Below are positions 31,240 through 38,403 of a DNA stretch of 38,403 nucleotides, one piece after another. This stretch comes from Verrucomicrobiota bacterium (lineage in GTDB: Bacteria > Verrucomicrobiota > Verrucomicrobiia > Limisphaerales > BJHT01): positions 1 to 38,403 of the forward strand of contig BJHT01000028.1 in the NCBI GenBank assembly GCA_014193395.1, written 5' to 3'. The notes under the pieces are model-generated. The model did no database searches, was not told the origin of the DNA, and saw nothing but the letters and a program-made list of their open reading frames with translations. A program made the translations under genes and the position numbers. Positions within the stretch are counted from its first letter, which is position 1. Each line of letters opens with the position of its first letter.

Positions 31240-32741
31240 AAACTCTCCGCCGCACCCTGCTCGTTCTCGCCTCCCTCATCACCCTGATCGCTCTCTTCTA
31301 CGCCGTGGAAGGACTGCGTGGCATGCGCGTCTGGCGCAAAACCAAGGCCGACCTCGAAGCCAAAGGCGAACGCTTCGACTGGAAATCCCTCGCGCCGCCC
31401 GCCGTGCCCGACGCGGAGAATTTCGCCATGACCCCGCTGCTCGCGCCGCTGCTCGATTTTGTCTCCGATCCGAAAGCCAAGCCCGGCATGGCGCAGTCGA
31501 AACCCCGCAACCAAGCCGCCCATGATCGCCTTACCCAGCTCAAATTCACCGGCAACAACCCGCCCTCGCAGGGCGGATGGCGCCTCTGCCAACCCGTCGA
31601 TCTCGCCGCCTGGCAGGCCCATTTCCGCGCCTTCACCAACTTCCCAACCGCGCCCGTCGCGGCGCAACCGGGCGAGGACATCCTCCTCGCCCTCGCGCAG
31701 TTCGATCCCGAGATGAACGAACTGCGCGCCGCCGCCCGCCGCCCACACTCGCAGTTCCACGTTCGCTACGAAGACAACTTCGCCGCCCTCCTTCCTCATC
31801 TCTCGGTCCTCAGAAAATTTTCCCAGATCGCCGTCTTGCAAGCCAGCGCCCGCCTTTCCCTCGGCCAAACCGACGCCGCGCTCGACGACCTCCGCCTCAC
31901 CTTCCGCCTCGCCGACGCGATCTCCGCCGAACCAGTCCTCATCTCCGGCCTCGTCCAGCTCGCCATCCTCGAACACGCACTCCAGCCCGTCTGGGAGGGC
32001 CTCGCGCGTCGCCAGTGGTCGGACGCGCAATTGCAGACACTGGAAAAGCAACTCGCCGCCACCGACATGCTCGTCGCCTATCAGCGAGCCATCCGCGGCG
32101 AGCAGGCCTTCGCCGTCAACACCATCGACTTCGTCCGGGACAACCCGCGCACGGCTGGCGCCCTCATCGGCATCGGCGACCCCAGCCCAAACACCGTCGC
32201 CGTGATGCTGGTCCCCTCCGGCTGGCTGGAACAAAACAAGGCCTACATCGTCAGCCTGCACCAGCAGTTCACCCTCCCCGTCATCGATCCGGAAAAGCGC
32301 CTCTTTCGTTTCGACGTTTACCAACGCGCCAAGGAAAACGAACCCAAGCTTAGGACCACACACCCCTACCGCATTCTCGCCGGCATGTTGTTTCCCGCCG
32401 TTCTCAACATTGCCGAAAAATTCGCCTTCACCCAATCCGCCCTCGACCTCGCCCGCATCGCCTGCGCGCTCGAACGCCACCGCCTCAAACACGGCGCCTT
32501 TCCCGAATCCACCGCCGCGCTCGTCCCCGACTTTCTCCCCAGACTTCCCCACGACCTCATGAGCGGCACCGCGCTCAAATACCGCCGCACCGCCGACGGC
32601 AAATTCATCCTCTACTCCGTCGGCCTCAACGAAACCGACGACGGCGGCGAAGTTGTCACCGGCCCCGGAACGCCACCCCGCGCCGACCCGAAGCGCGGCG
32701 ACTGGGTCTGGAGCTACGACGAGAAACCCGCGAAACCATAG
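31236..32741 (+). CDS. Membrane-anchored protein with pseudopilin-like C-terminus
   Basis: A 501-residue protein. The N-terminal membrane anchor (LLVLASLITLIALFYAVEG) is followed by a long helical region (FAMTPLLAPLLDF, LRKFSQIAVLQASARLSL, LTFRLADAISAEPVLISGL). The C-terminus, LDLARIACALERHRLKHGAF, PESTAALVPDFLPRLPHDLM, FILYSVGLNETDDGGEV and a final DWVWSY, resembles the C-terminal part of type II secretion pseudopilins (elongated helix, PxxxxxL, D-x-hydrophobic-YS-G-D). There is no N-terminal prepilin cleavage motif, so it is not a normal pseudopilin. It is the last gene of the ECF sigma operon and so probably an envelope protein under its control. Confidence 0.78.
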   Translation: MKTLRRTLLVLASLITLIALFYAVEGLRGMRVWRKTKADLEAKGERFDWKSLAPPAVPDAENFAMTPLLAPLLDFVSDPKAKPGMAQSKPRNQAAHDRLTQLKFTGNNPPSQGGWRLCQPVDLAAWQAHFRAFTNFPTAPVAAQPGEDILLALAQFDPEMNELRAAARRPHSQFHVRYEDNFAALLPHLSVLRKFSQIAVLQASARLSLGQTDAALDDLRLTFRLADAISAEPVLISGLVQLAILEHALQPVWEGLARRQWSDAQLQTLEKQLAATDMLVAYQRAIRGEQAFAVNTIDFVRDNPRTAGALIGIGDPSPNTVAVMLVPSGWLEQNKAYIVSLHQQFTLPVIDPEKRLFRFDVYQRAKENEPKLRTTHPYRILAGMLFPAVLNIAEKFAFTQSALDLARIACALERHRLKHGAFPESTAALVPDFLPRLPHDLMSGTALKYRRTADGKFILYSVGLNETDDGGEVVTGPGTPPRADPKRGDWVWSYDEKPAKP

Positions 32742-32799
32742 GCGGACCGTGCGCGCCGCAGCGCTGCGGGGTCGCAGACCAGCCGCGGACGCCGCGCTT

Positions 32800-32920
32800 G
32801 TGGCGCAGGTTTCCAAACCTGCTGGGTCGCCGACTTCCAAGTCGGCAGCGTGTCGGCGCTCGCCGAGCGCACCGCAGTTTCCGCAACCCACGCTCCAGCC
32901 GACGTGGACACCTGCGCCAC
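32800..32920. repeat. Repeat family F: 121-bp element with GTGGCGCAGGT ends
   Basis: Perfect 11-bp inverted ends (32800-32810 and 32910-32920), extendable to 14 of 15. Inside are two further small palindromes, GCAGGTTTCCAAACCTGC and CCGACTTCCAAGTCGG. It lies between the sigma operon and the ceramidase-like gene; no gene is supported between 32742 and 33106. Confidence 0.7.
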
Positions 32921-33106
32921 CAAATGAGGATGAAAGCTCCGGTTGAAGCGGCATCAATGCCGCGCTCCTTGCGAGCTGCTGCGCCTCACCCGGCCGTGCC
33001 GTTCACCAACCACTTCAGGATGCACCCACTCGCCGCGTGCCTACAGAACGCTGCTCGCCAGTCACGGCAAACCTTGGTGAAATCAATGCGGCACCAACGA
33101 CCGTCT

Positions 33107-34537
33107 ATGAAAACGAAATCCCTCCACCTCACCCGCCGCGAATGGTTGAAAACCACCGGCCTCCTCGGCGCGACCACCGCGCTCGCTTCCTGGCCGGCCG
33201 CTGCCGCACTGGCCGCGGAGACTACGACTCCGTCCGCCGCTCCTGTGTGGCGAGCCGGCGTCGCGCGGAAAATCATCACGCCGGAAAAGGCCGTGTGGCT
33301 CGCCGGCTACGGCTCCAAGCGCGCGCCCGACGGCAAGCTGCACGACCTCTGGATGAAGGCGCTGGCGCTCGAGGACACCACTGGACGGCGCGTGGTTTTG
33401 ATCACCAGCGATTTTCAAGGCGTGCCCAAGGGCATGAGCGACCGGGCCTTCGAACTGATCCGCAAGGAGCACAAGCTCGAGCGCGAGCAGATCATGTTCA
33501 CCTTCTCGCATAATCACTGCGGCCCGCGCCTCGGCGACGATCTCGTGGATTATTACCCCGTCGAGGACGAGCAGGTCGCGCTGGTCAACGAATACACGGC
33601 CCTGATGGTGACGCAGCTCGTGGCGCTCGTCGGCGAGGCGCTGGCGCAGCTCGCGCCTGCGCGGCTGCAACACGGCGAGGGAAGGGCGACCTTCGCCGTC
33701 AACCGCCGCAACAACCGCGAGGCCGACGTGCCCGCGCTGCTCGCCAGCGGCACGCCGCTCAAAGGCCCGGTCGATCACACCGTGCCGGTCCTCACCGTGA
33801 CGCGCCCCGACGGCAAGCTGGCCGCGATTTTGTTCGGCTACGCGTGTCATCCCACGACGCTGAATTTCCGCACCTGGTGCGGCGATTACCCGGGCTTCGC
33901 ACAATTGGAACTGGAGAAGAATCATCCGGGCGCCGCTGCGATGTTCGTGAACACCTGCGGCGGCGACCAAAACCCGCTGCCGCGCCGCAGCGTCGAGCTG
34001 TGCGAGAAGTACGGGAAAATGCTGGCGGTCGGCGTCGAGGAGGCGCTGAAGCAGCCGTTGCAGCCCGTGTCGGCGGGCCTGCGCACCGCATTCGAGCTGA
34101 TCGAACTGCCCTATCTCAAAGTCGTCACGCGCGAGGAACTGACGCCGCTGCTGAAAGACACCAACGCCATCCGCGCCCGCTGGGCCGCGCGGATGCTGCA
34201 AAAGCTCGATGCGCTCGAAAAATTTTCCGACTCGTATCCGTATCCCGTCCACGCGTGGCGGCTCGGCAAGGAACTGCTCTTCATCGGCCAGGGGGCCGAA
34301 ACGGTGGTGGACTACGCGCTGCGCTTCAAACGCGAGTTCGGTCCCGGCACCTGGGTCTGCGGCTACGCGGACGACATGATCTCCTACATCCCCTCGCGCC
34401 GCGTCTGGGAGGAAGGCGGCTACGAAGGCGGCGCGAACCTCTATGAGTACGGCCGCCCCGCCTTCCGCTGGGCCGGCGACATCGAGGACCGCATCGCCGC
34501 GTCGGTCCACAAGCTCGTGAAACAGGTGCGGCCGTGA
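33107..34537 (+). CDS. Neutral/alkaline ceramidase-like secreted protein
   Basis: A 476-residue protein with a Tat-type signal (LTRREWLKTTGLLGATTALA), so probably exported. It matches the N-terminal domain of neutral/alkaline non-lysosomal ceramidases: GVARKIITPEKAVWLAGYGS, ITSDFQGVPKGMS, FTFSHNHCGPRLG with candidate zinc ligands H135/H137, and YACHPTTLNFRTWCGDYPG with H248. MFVNTCGGDQNPLPR follows. In true ceramidases the block equivalent to GGDQNP carries the catalytic Ser (NLSPN-type); here Asn289 stands in that place by my alignment. The C-terminal immunoglobulin-like domain is also missing. Amide-bond hydrolysis of another substrate is possible. I use ATG 33107, just before the Tat signal; the frame upstream is repeat-derived. 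Confidence 0.85.
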   Translation: MKTKSLHLTRREWLKTTGLLGATTALASWPAAAALAAETTTPSAAPVWRAGVARKIITPEKAVWLAGYGSKRAPDGKLHDLWMKALALEDTTGRRVVLITSDFQGVPKGMSDRAFELIRKEHKLEREQIMFTFSHNHCGPRLGDDLVDYYPVEDEQVALVNEYTALMVTQLVALVGEALAQLAPARLQHGEGRATFAVNRRNNREADVPALLASGTPLKGPVDHTVPVLTVTRPDGKLAAILFGYACHPTTLNFRTWCGDYPGFAQLELEKNHPGAAAMFVNTCGGDQNPLPRRSVELCEKYGKMLAVGVEEALKQPLQPVSAGLRTAFELIELPYLKVVTREELTPLLKDTNAIRARWAARMLQKLDALEKFSDSYPYPVHAWRLGKELLFIGQGAETVVDYALRFKREFGPGTWVCGYADDMISYIPSRRVWEEGGYEGGANLYEYGRPAFRWAGDIEDRIAASVHKLVKQVRP

Positions 34538-34567
34538 ATGATCGCGAACGCCGGTGAACACCACCCC

Positions 34568-35794
34568 ATGAAAACACTCGTCCTCCGCTTGCTCTGCTCG
34601 TTGCCACTGCTGCTCTCCGTCCCCGCCGCCGAGCCGCCACCGCCGGTTGAGTTCACGGTGAAACTCGAGACGGCGGTGAAGCACGACGACGAAAAATTCC
34701 ATTGGTTCCACCCGCGCGCGGCGGCCATTCCGGCGCGCGGGCAGGCCGGGCCGTCGGTGGTGATGACCATCCAGAAACATCTCAATGTTTCGGATTATTA
34801 CTCGGGCCTCCATGTCATGACGCGGTCGCAACCGGACGGGCCGTGGACCGGTCCGGTGCTGCCGCCCGAGCTGGACTGGCGGCCCCAGCCGGACGGCGTA
34901 ACCATCAGCGTCGCCGACGTGACGCCCGGCTGGCACGCGCCCACGGGCCGGTTGCTGGCCATCGGCTGCGAGGTGCGCTACAGCCCGAAAGGGCACCAAC
35001 TCGACGACTTGAAACGCGCGCACCAGACGGTCTATGCCGTGCTCGAACCGCAGTCGGGCAAATGGTCGCCGTGGCAGGTGCTCGAACTGCCGCCGGGCGA
35101 CGAATTCAACTTCGCGCGCAACGCCTGCGCGCAATGGGTCGTGCGGCCCGACGGCACGCTGCTGGTGCCGCTCTACATCGGCAAAAGCGCCAAGGACCGC
35201 TACAGCACCACGGTGGCCGAGTGCCGTTTCGACGGGACGAAACTGACCTACGCGCGGCACGGCACCGTGCTGCGACTGGCCGTGGCGCGCGGGCTGTACG
35301 AGCCGTCCCTGATAGCGTTTCGCGGGCGTTACTTCCTCACACTGCGCAACGACCTGCGCGGCTACGTGAGCGTGAGCGACGACGGCCTGACCTTCGCCGA
35401 GCCGCAGCCGTGGCGCTTCGAGGACGGCACCGAGCTGGGCAGTTACAACACACAGCAGCACTGGCTCGCGCACAGCGACGGACTCTTCCTCTGCTACACC
35501 CGCCGCGGCGCGAACAACGACCACATCATGCGCCATCGCGCGCCGCTCTTCCTCGCGCAGGTGGACCCCGCGACCCTGCGTGTCCTGCGCCGCACGGAAA
35601 AAATTGTCGTGCCCGAACGCGGCGCGGAGCTGGGAAATTTCGGTGCCGCGGCGATCAGCGAAACCGAGTCGTGGATCACCGTCTCGGAGGGGATGTTCAT
35701 GAAAGACTCGCGGAAACGCGGTGCGGAAGGCGCGACCTTCGTCGCTCGCGTGCTGTGGACGAAACCGAACCTGCTCGTCCGCCCGGCGCCGTGA
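34568..35794 (+). CDS. Sialidase-like secreted beta-propeller (BNR) protein
   Basis: A 408-residue protein with a signal peptide (LVLRLLCSLPLLLSVPAA) and a sialidase-superfamily propeller body. Visible blades include FHPRAAAIPARGQAGPSVVM, LHVMTRSQPDGPWTGPVLPP, TVYAVLEPQSGKWSPWQVLE, GLYEPSLIAFRGRYFLTLRN and a degenerate Asp-box VSDDGLTF, then YNTQQHWLAHSDGLFLCYTR. These resemble exo-sialidase or glycosyl-hydrolase propellers, but the arginine triad cannot be assigned by eye, so the activity is uncertain. A start at 34538 is possible, but ATG 34568 places the signal peptide correctly. It follows the ceramidase-like gene after 30 bases and is probably co-transcribed. Confidence 0.8.
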   Translation: MKTLVLRLLCSLPLLLSVPAAEPPPPVEFTVKLETAVKHDDEKFHWFHPRAAAIPARGQAGPSVVMTIQKHLNVSDYYSGLHVMTRSQPDGPWTGPVLPPELDWRPQPDGVTISVADVTPGWHAPTGRLLAIGCEVRYSPKGHQLDDLKRAHQTVYAVLEPQSGKWSPWQVLELPPGDEFNFARNACAQWVVRPDGTLLVPLYIGKSAKDRYSTTVAECRFDGTKLTYARHGTVLRLAVARGLYEPSLIAFRGRYFLTLRNDLRGYVSVSDDGLTFAEPQPWRFEDGTELGSYNTQQHWLAHSDGLFLCYTRRGANNDHIMRHRAPLFLAQVDPATLRVLRRTEKIVVPERGAELGNFGAAAISETESWITVSEGMFMKDSRKRGAEGATFVARVLWTKPNLLVRPAP

Positions 35795-35800
35795 ACCTCG

Positions 35801-35985
35801 CCTTGTAGGAGACGACGTGAGGAGACTCTCACCTTTTCCACGCGAAAGACAGCCGGAGTCTCGCGGACCTGGCTGGGGCAGGGCGCCTGGAACCCGAGCG
35901 CGGTTTCGCGACGCGGCGGACGGCGCTTGGGGCGGGCCGCGCGCAGAAGGAGGTTAGAGTCTCGTTACCTCGACTCCTATAAAGG
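35801..35985. mobile_element. Repeat family B, copy 2: 185-bp MITE-like element
   Basis: Same organisation and orientation as 8970-9155. The right end (35956-35985) is nearly identical to that copy's right end, while the left end (35801-35829) has diverged at several positions, weakening the inverted repeat. The interior aligns throughout (CCTTTTC near the start, GGCGGGCCGCGCGC near the end). It begins seven bases after the sialidase-like stop codon. Confidence 0.82.
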
Positions 35986-36060
35986 GAGGGGCGGGTCGCA
36001 CCGCCGGACATGCGTGCCCTGCTTGCTTGTCTTGAAGCTTGGCGCGGTTTGGCTGCTTCC

Positions 36061-36091
36061 CTTGAGCTTTGAGCTTTAGCCTTGGAGCTTC
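36061..36091. repeat. AGCTT-rich intergenic motif, copy 2
   Basis: About 30 bp (CTTGAGCTTTGAGCTTTAGC onward) similar to 11157-11187. A third loose match, CTTGAAGCTTGG, starts near 36031. The remainder of the gap before 36227 holds nothing I recognise. Confidence 0.45.
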
Positions 36092-36226
36092 TGCGCGCGC
36101 CCGTGCCGCGCGGGCGGGATTCACGCCTTGCTCTGGGAGGCGCGCGCCGCCGCTGCATTTGCGAATTCCGTTTGCGCCCCCGGTGCCACCCGCTAATGAT
36201 GCGCCCGCTATCGGCAGCGTTTTTCT

Positions 36227-36793
36227 ATGGTTCTGGTCATCGATAACTACGATTCGTTCACCTACAATCTGGTCCAATATCTGGGCGAGATGCAGGTGGA
36301 CCTGCGCATTTTCCGTAACGACCAGATCACGCTCGACCAGATTCGCGCGCTGAAGCCCGAGCGCATCCTGATCTCGCCCGGCCCCTGCTCGCCGCGCGAG
36401 TCCGGCCTCTCGAACGACGTCATCCGCACCTTTGGTCCGCACCTGCCGCTCTTCGGCGTCTGCCTCGGGCACCAGTGCATCGGGCACACGTTCGGCGCGG
36501 AGGTCGTGGTAAACTACCGGATGATGCACGGCAAAACCTCGCCGATTAAACACAACGGCCGCGAGCTGTTCGCGGGGATGCCCAATCCCTTCAACGCCAC
36601 GCGCTACCACTCGCTGGTCATCAAACGCGACACGCTGCCCGCCTGCCTTGAGATCACCGCCGAGACCGACGAGGGCGAAATCATGGGCGTGCGCCATCGC
36701 GAGCTGCCGATCTGGGGCGTGCAGTTTCATCCCGAGAGCATCCTCACCGAAAATGGGCGGACCATTCTGCGGAATTTTTTGACGCTGGGGTGA
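36227..36793 (+). CDS. pabA: Glutamine amidotransferase subunit of anthranilate or aminodeoxychorismate synthase
   Basis: A 188-residue class I glutamine amidotransferase. It starts [20 protein letters not shown], continues [15 protein letters not shown], has the nucleophile C79 in [27 protein letters not shown], and the catalytic H168-E170 in [10 protein letters not shown]. It supplies ammonia from glutamine to a chorismate-using partner, TrpE (tryptophan) or PabB (folate). Neither partner gene is in the window, so pabA and trpG cannot be separated; in many bacteria one protein serves both. The bases between its stop and 37025 contain a half copy of repeat A (about 36890-36922). Confidence 0.92.
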   Translation: MVLVIDNYDSFTYNLVQYLGEMQVDLRIFRNDQITLDQIRALKPERILISPGPCSPRESGLSNDVIRTFGPHLPLFGVCLGHQCIGHTFGAEVVVNYRMMHGKTSPIKHNGRELFAGMPNPFNATRYHSLVIKRDTLPACLEITAETDEGEIMGVRHRELPIWGVQFHPESILTENGRTILRNFLTLG

Positions 36794-36889
36794 CGGGGGG
36801 TGAGCGAGCACCGTCGCGTGCTGTGCGGGGCACAGACAGCGGTTGGAAACGGATCGTATCCGGTGCGTTGATTTTTTCCGAAGGGACGC

Positions 36890-36922
36890 ACCGGCTAATT
36901 TCCTGCGGCAACCCTGCGGGAT
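36890..36922. repeat. Half copy of repeat family A
   Basis: The block CGGCTAATTTCCTGCGGCAA and the following CCTGCGGGATGAG resemble one arm of the family A element (compare 38140-38179). No matching second arm is seen nearby, so it is a decayed or single-arm copy. Confidence 0.5.
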
Positions 36923-37025
36923 GAGCGGCGGGAATTTACTTGAGCGGTGGAGGGACCATTGGCGCGAATTTTGTTCCTGCTGACATCGGTTTTGAGAGCG
37001 AAAAACCGAAGCCCACCGCCGCGCC

Positions 37026-37721
37026 TCACCGCTTCGCCGTCTCCTCCAGCACCGGTCGCAACACCTTCCACACCGTCTCCGCCACGAGCTTGTGCCCGGC
37101 GGGCGTGGGATGGATGCGGTCGGGGAGATTCAGTTTTGGATCGCCGCCGACGCCGGCGAGCAACTGCGGGATCAAGGCCGCGCCGTTGGCCTTGGCCACT
37201 TCGGGAAAGATGCGCTCGAATTGGCGGATGTACTCCTCGCCGAGGTTCGGCGGCAGTTGCATCCCGGCGATGATGAAGCGCGCGTCGGGCCGCTGGGCGC
37301 GGGTTTTGTCGATGATCTGCTGGAGGTTGGTGCGCGTCGCCTCCGGCGCGAGGCCGCGCAGACCGTCGTTGCCGCCGAGTTCGATCAAGAGCACGTCCAC
37401 CGGACGATTGAGCACCCAGTCCAGCCGCCGCAGGCCGCCCGCCGTCGTGTCTCCGCTCACGCCCGCGCTCACGATCTTGAACGGCAATCCCGCCGCCGTG
37501 ACCTTCTGCTGCAACAACGCCGGAAACGCCTCGGAAGAATCAACGCCATATCCCGCCGCCAGGCTGTCGCCGAGGATCACGACGGTGCGGGGCGCGCTTG
37601 GTGAAGACGCGGTGGTCTGTCCAAGAGCCGCGCCCGCAGCAGCGCACGCGAGCAAACACACGATGGCCTCGAGCGGGCTGAGCCACGACCAAGTTACTAC
37701 CCGCACGTTCATAGGTTTCAT
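37026..37721 (-). CDS. TesA/arylesterase-like SGNH hydrolase
   Basis: A 231-residue secreted esterase. The signal peptide is IVCLLACAAAGAALG. SGNH block I is VVILGDSLAAGYGV with nucleophile S53, block II GVSGDTTAGGLRRL, block III IELGGNDGLRGL, and block V LPDRIHPTPAGHKLVAE with the Asp/His pair. The order and length fit the TesA family (acyl-CoA thioesterase I/lysophospholipase L1/arylesterase), which acts on esters in the periplasm. ATG at 37721 is chosen; ATG 37712 is an equally possible start, and the frame further upstream is repeat-derived. It is transcribed alone, convergent with pabA. Confidence 0.92.
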   Translation of the reverse strand: MKPMNVRVVTWSWLSPLEAIVCLLACAAAGAALGQTTASSPSAPRTVVILGDSLAAGYGVDSSEAFPALLQQKVTAAGLPFKIVSAGVSGDTTAGGLRRLDWVLNRPVDVLLIELGGNDGLRGLAPEATRTNLQQIIDKTRAQRPDARFIIAGMQLPPNLGEEYIRQFERIFPEVAKANGAALIPQLLAGVGGDPKLNLPDRIHPTPAGHKLVAETVWKVLRPVLEETAKR

Positions 37722-37901
37722 CGCCGGCAGTATGGCTGAAAACGTCGGCGAGTCAGGCCAGATTCTGCGTTGCGGGTTCAGGCCGCGTTGCGCGGCCGCA
37801 ACCAAAGCGGAGCGCGACCGCTCCCAGGTCGCAGCGGCAACATCGGAGTCAGGGTGCTTGGAGTTTCTTGAGTCTTCGCGGGTGCGGTGCCGCCCGGTTC
37901 C

Positions 37902-38179
37902 CGTCCCAGAGGGACACCGGAGGAGATTAGCCGGGGGCAAGTCCGCCCCAGCGGACGCCGCCCCCGGGAACCACGCAGTGTGGTTCCGTGCCCCAACGGG
38001 GCATCGAAGAAAATGGCCCGAGGCGCCGGGTGATGGCGGAACTGCTGGGGGAAGGTGGCCGCCAAAAAACCTTCTTCGATGCCCCGCTGGGGCATGGCCC
38101 GTGCGGCGGCGCAACCGGGGGCCGCGCCCGCTGCGCGGACTTGCCCCCGGCTAATTTCCTGCGGAGTCCCTCCGGGACG
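37902..38179. repeat. Repeat family A, copy 2: 278-bp palindromic MITE-like element (inverted relative to copy 1)
   Basis: Its arms 37902-37941 and 38140-38179 are imperfect inverted copies, 40 bp each. The whole element read on the minus strand aligns with 907-1183, including the inner GCATCGAAGAA palindrome pair. It lies upstream of the TesA-like gene and 44 bases before the IS630 end. No gene is supported between 37722 and 38249. Confidence 0.85.
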
Positions 38180-38223
38180 AAACGCCAGACCGTGGTACAA
38201 TTCTTTGGTTTTCGGCCAGCGGC

Positions 38224-38403
38224 TAGTGTAGTGTTCACTAAATAAGTGGTCATAACGACTCTTCCATCTGTTTTTTCATGGCCGCGCGCGCCCGGCGGAT
38301 CTTGGCCAGGATTTCTTCCCCCTGCTTCTTCCAGACGTACCGCTTGGGGGCCAGGTTGCGCGCGACCAGGTAATCGTTGATCGCCGTTTCTAACTCCGCC
38401 ACG
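38224..38403 (-). mobile_element. End of an IS630-family insertion sequence, cut by the window edge
   Basis: A transposase C-terminus on the minus strand is followed by a non-coding end starting at a TA dinucleotide (38224), with TAGTGTAGTGTTCACTAAAT as candidate terminal repeat. IS630 elements insert at TA. The other end lies outside the window. Confidence 0.75.
38250..38402 (-). CDS. IS630 family transposase, C-terminal fragment (continues beyond window)
   Basis: The last 50 codons of a transposase, ending at TGA 38250-38252. The sequence AELETAINDYLVARNLAPKR, YVWKKQGEEILAKIRRARAA, with a short Lys/Glu-rich end, is typical of the C-terminal part of the DDE domain of IS630 transposases (INDYLxxxNxxPKxYVWxKxxEEIL). 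The catalytic DDE residues lie upstream of the visible part, outside the window, so intactness cannot be judged. Confidence 0.85.
   Translation of the reverse strand: MAELETAINDYLVARNLAPKRYVWKKQGEEILAKIRRARAAMKKQMEESL

Noticed and set aside
33083-35536. 817-codon open frame on the minus strand
   Set aside because: It is antisense to the ceramidase-like and sialidase-like genes, has no signal, domain or motif, and has a His/Arg/Val composition typical of GC-rich shadows.

Overview
The window is GC-rich, dense and tRNA/rRNA-free. It looks like a chromosomal segment of a Verrucomicrobiota bacterium (possibly of the Pedosphaera/Limisphaerales type). The evidence is two paralogous pairs of DUF1592-type secreted cytochrome plus twin-arginine DUF1552 protein, a long-form GxxExxY protein, Uma2 and DUF4143 proteins, many twin-arginine secreted proteins, few clear Shine-Dalgarno sites, and numerous small palindromic intergenic repeats. 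The lineage is inferred from gene content only.

Layout. 1-1.6 kb: end of a membrane protein, then two palindromic repeats. 1.6-6.8 kb: DUF1592 cytochrome and DUF1552 protein, separated by about 1.55 kb holding two more palindromic elements, a Uma2 nuclease, a small ORF and an orphan Phd antitoxin. 6.85-7.73 kb: a GxxExxY gene framed by inverted copies of a GGCAGAAAAATG-type repeat. 7.8-10.6 kb: two convergent secreted beta-propeller genes with a 186-bp terminal-inverted-repeat element between them. 11.2-19.1 kb: a six-gene minus-strand operon of two TonB-dependent receptors, a YfiR-like periplasmic protein, a hybrid histidine kinase with a YfiN/CHASE8-like sensor, an Hpt protein and a single-domain response regulator. 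20.2-21.5 kb: a GDSL hydrolase interrupted by an in-frame stop. 21.5-22.0 kb: a Phd-YoeB type toxin-antitoxin pair. 22.2-26.0 kb: second DUF1592-DUF1552 pair, intact and overlapping, closed by a strong terminator. 26.2-28.6 kb: DUF4143 ATPase, DUF1802 protein, Maf nucleotide pyrophosphatase. 29.1-32.7 kb: an ECF sigma factor operon with three envelope proteins. 33.1-35.8 kb: ceramidase-like and sialidase-like secreted proteins. 36.2-38.4 kb: PabA/TrpG amidotransferase, TesA-like esterase, a 278-bp repeat and the end of an IS630-family element cut by the window edge.

The most interesting system is the 11.2-19.1 kb operon. Its order and overlaps suggest a trans-envelope signalling chain: outer-membrane receptors, then a YfiR-like periplasmic protein, then a CHASE8-like sensor. 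Here that sensor drives a phosphorelay (HK-REC-REC, Hpt, REC) rather than the diguanylate cyclase of the classical YfiBNR system. The second theme is the density of MITE-like palindromic elements (at least six families, two of them present twice) and the small nuclease/antitoxin cargo genes found next to them.
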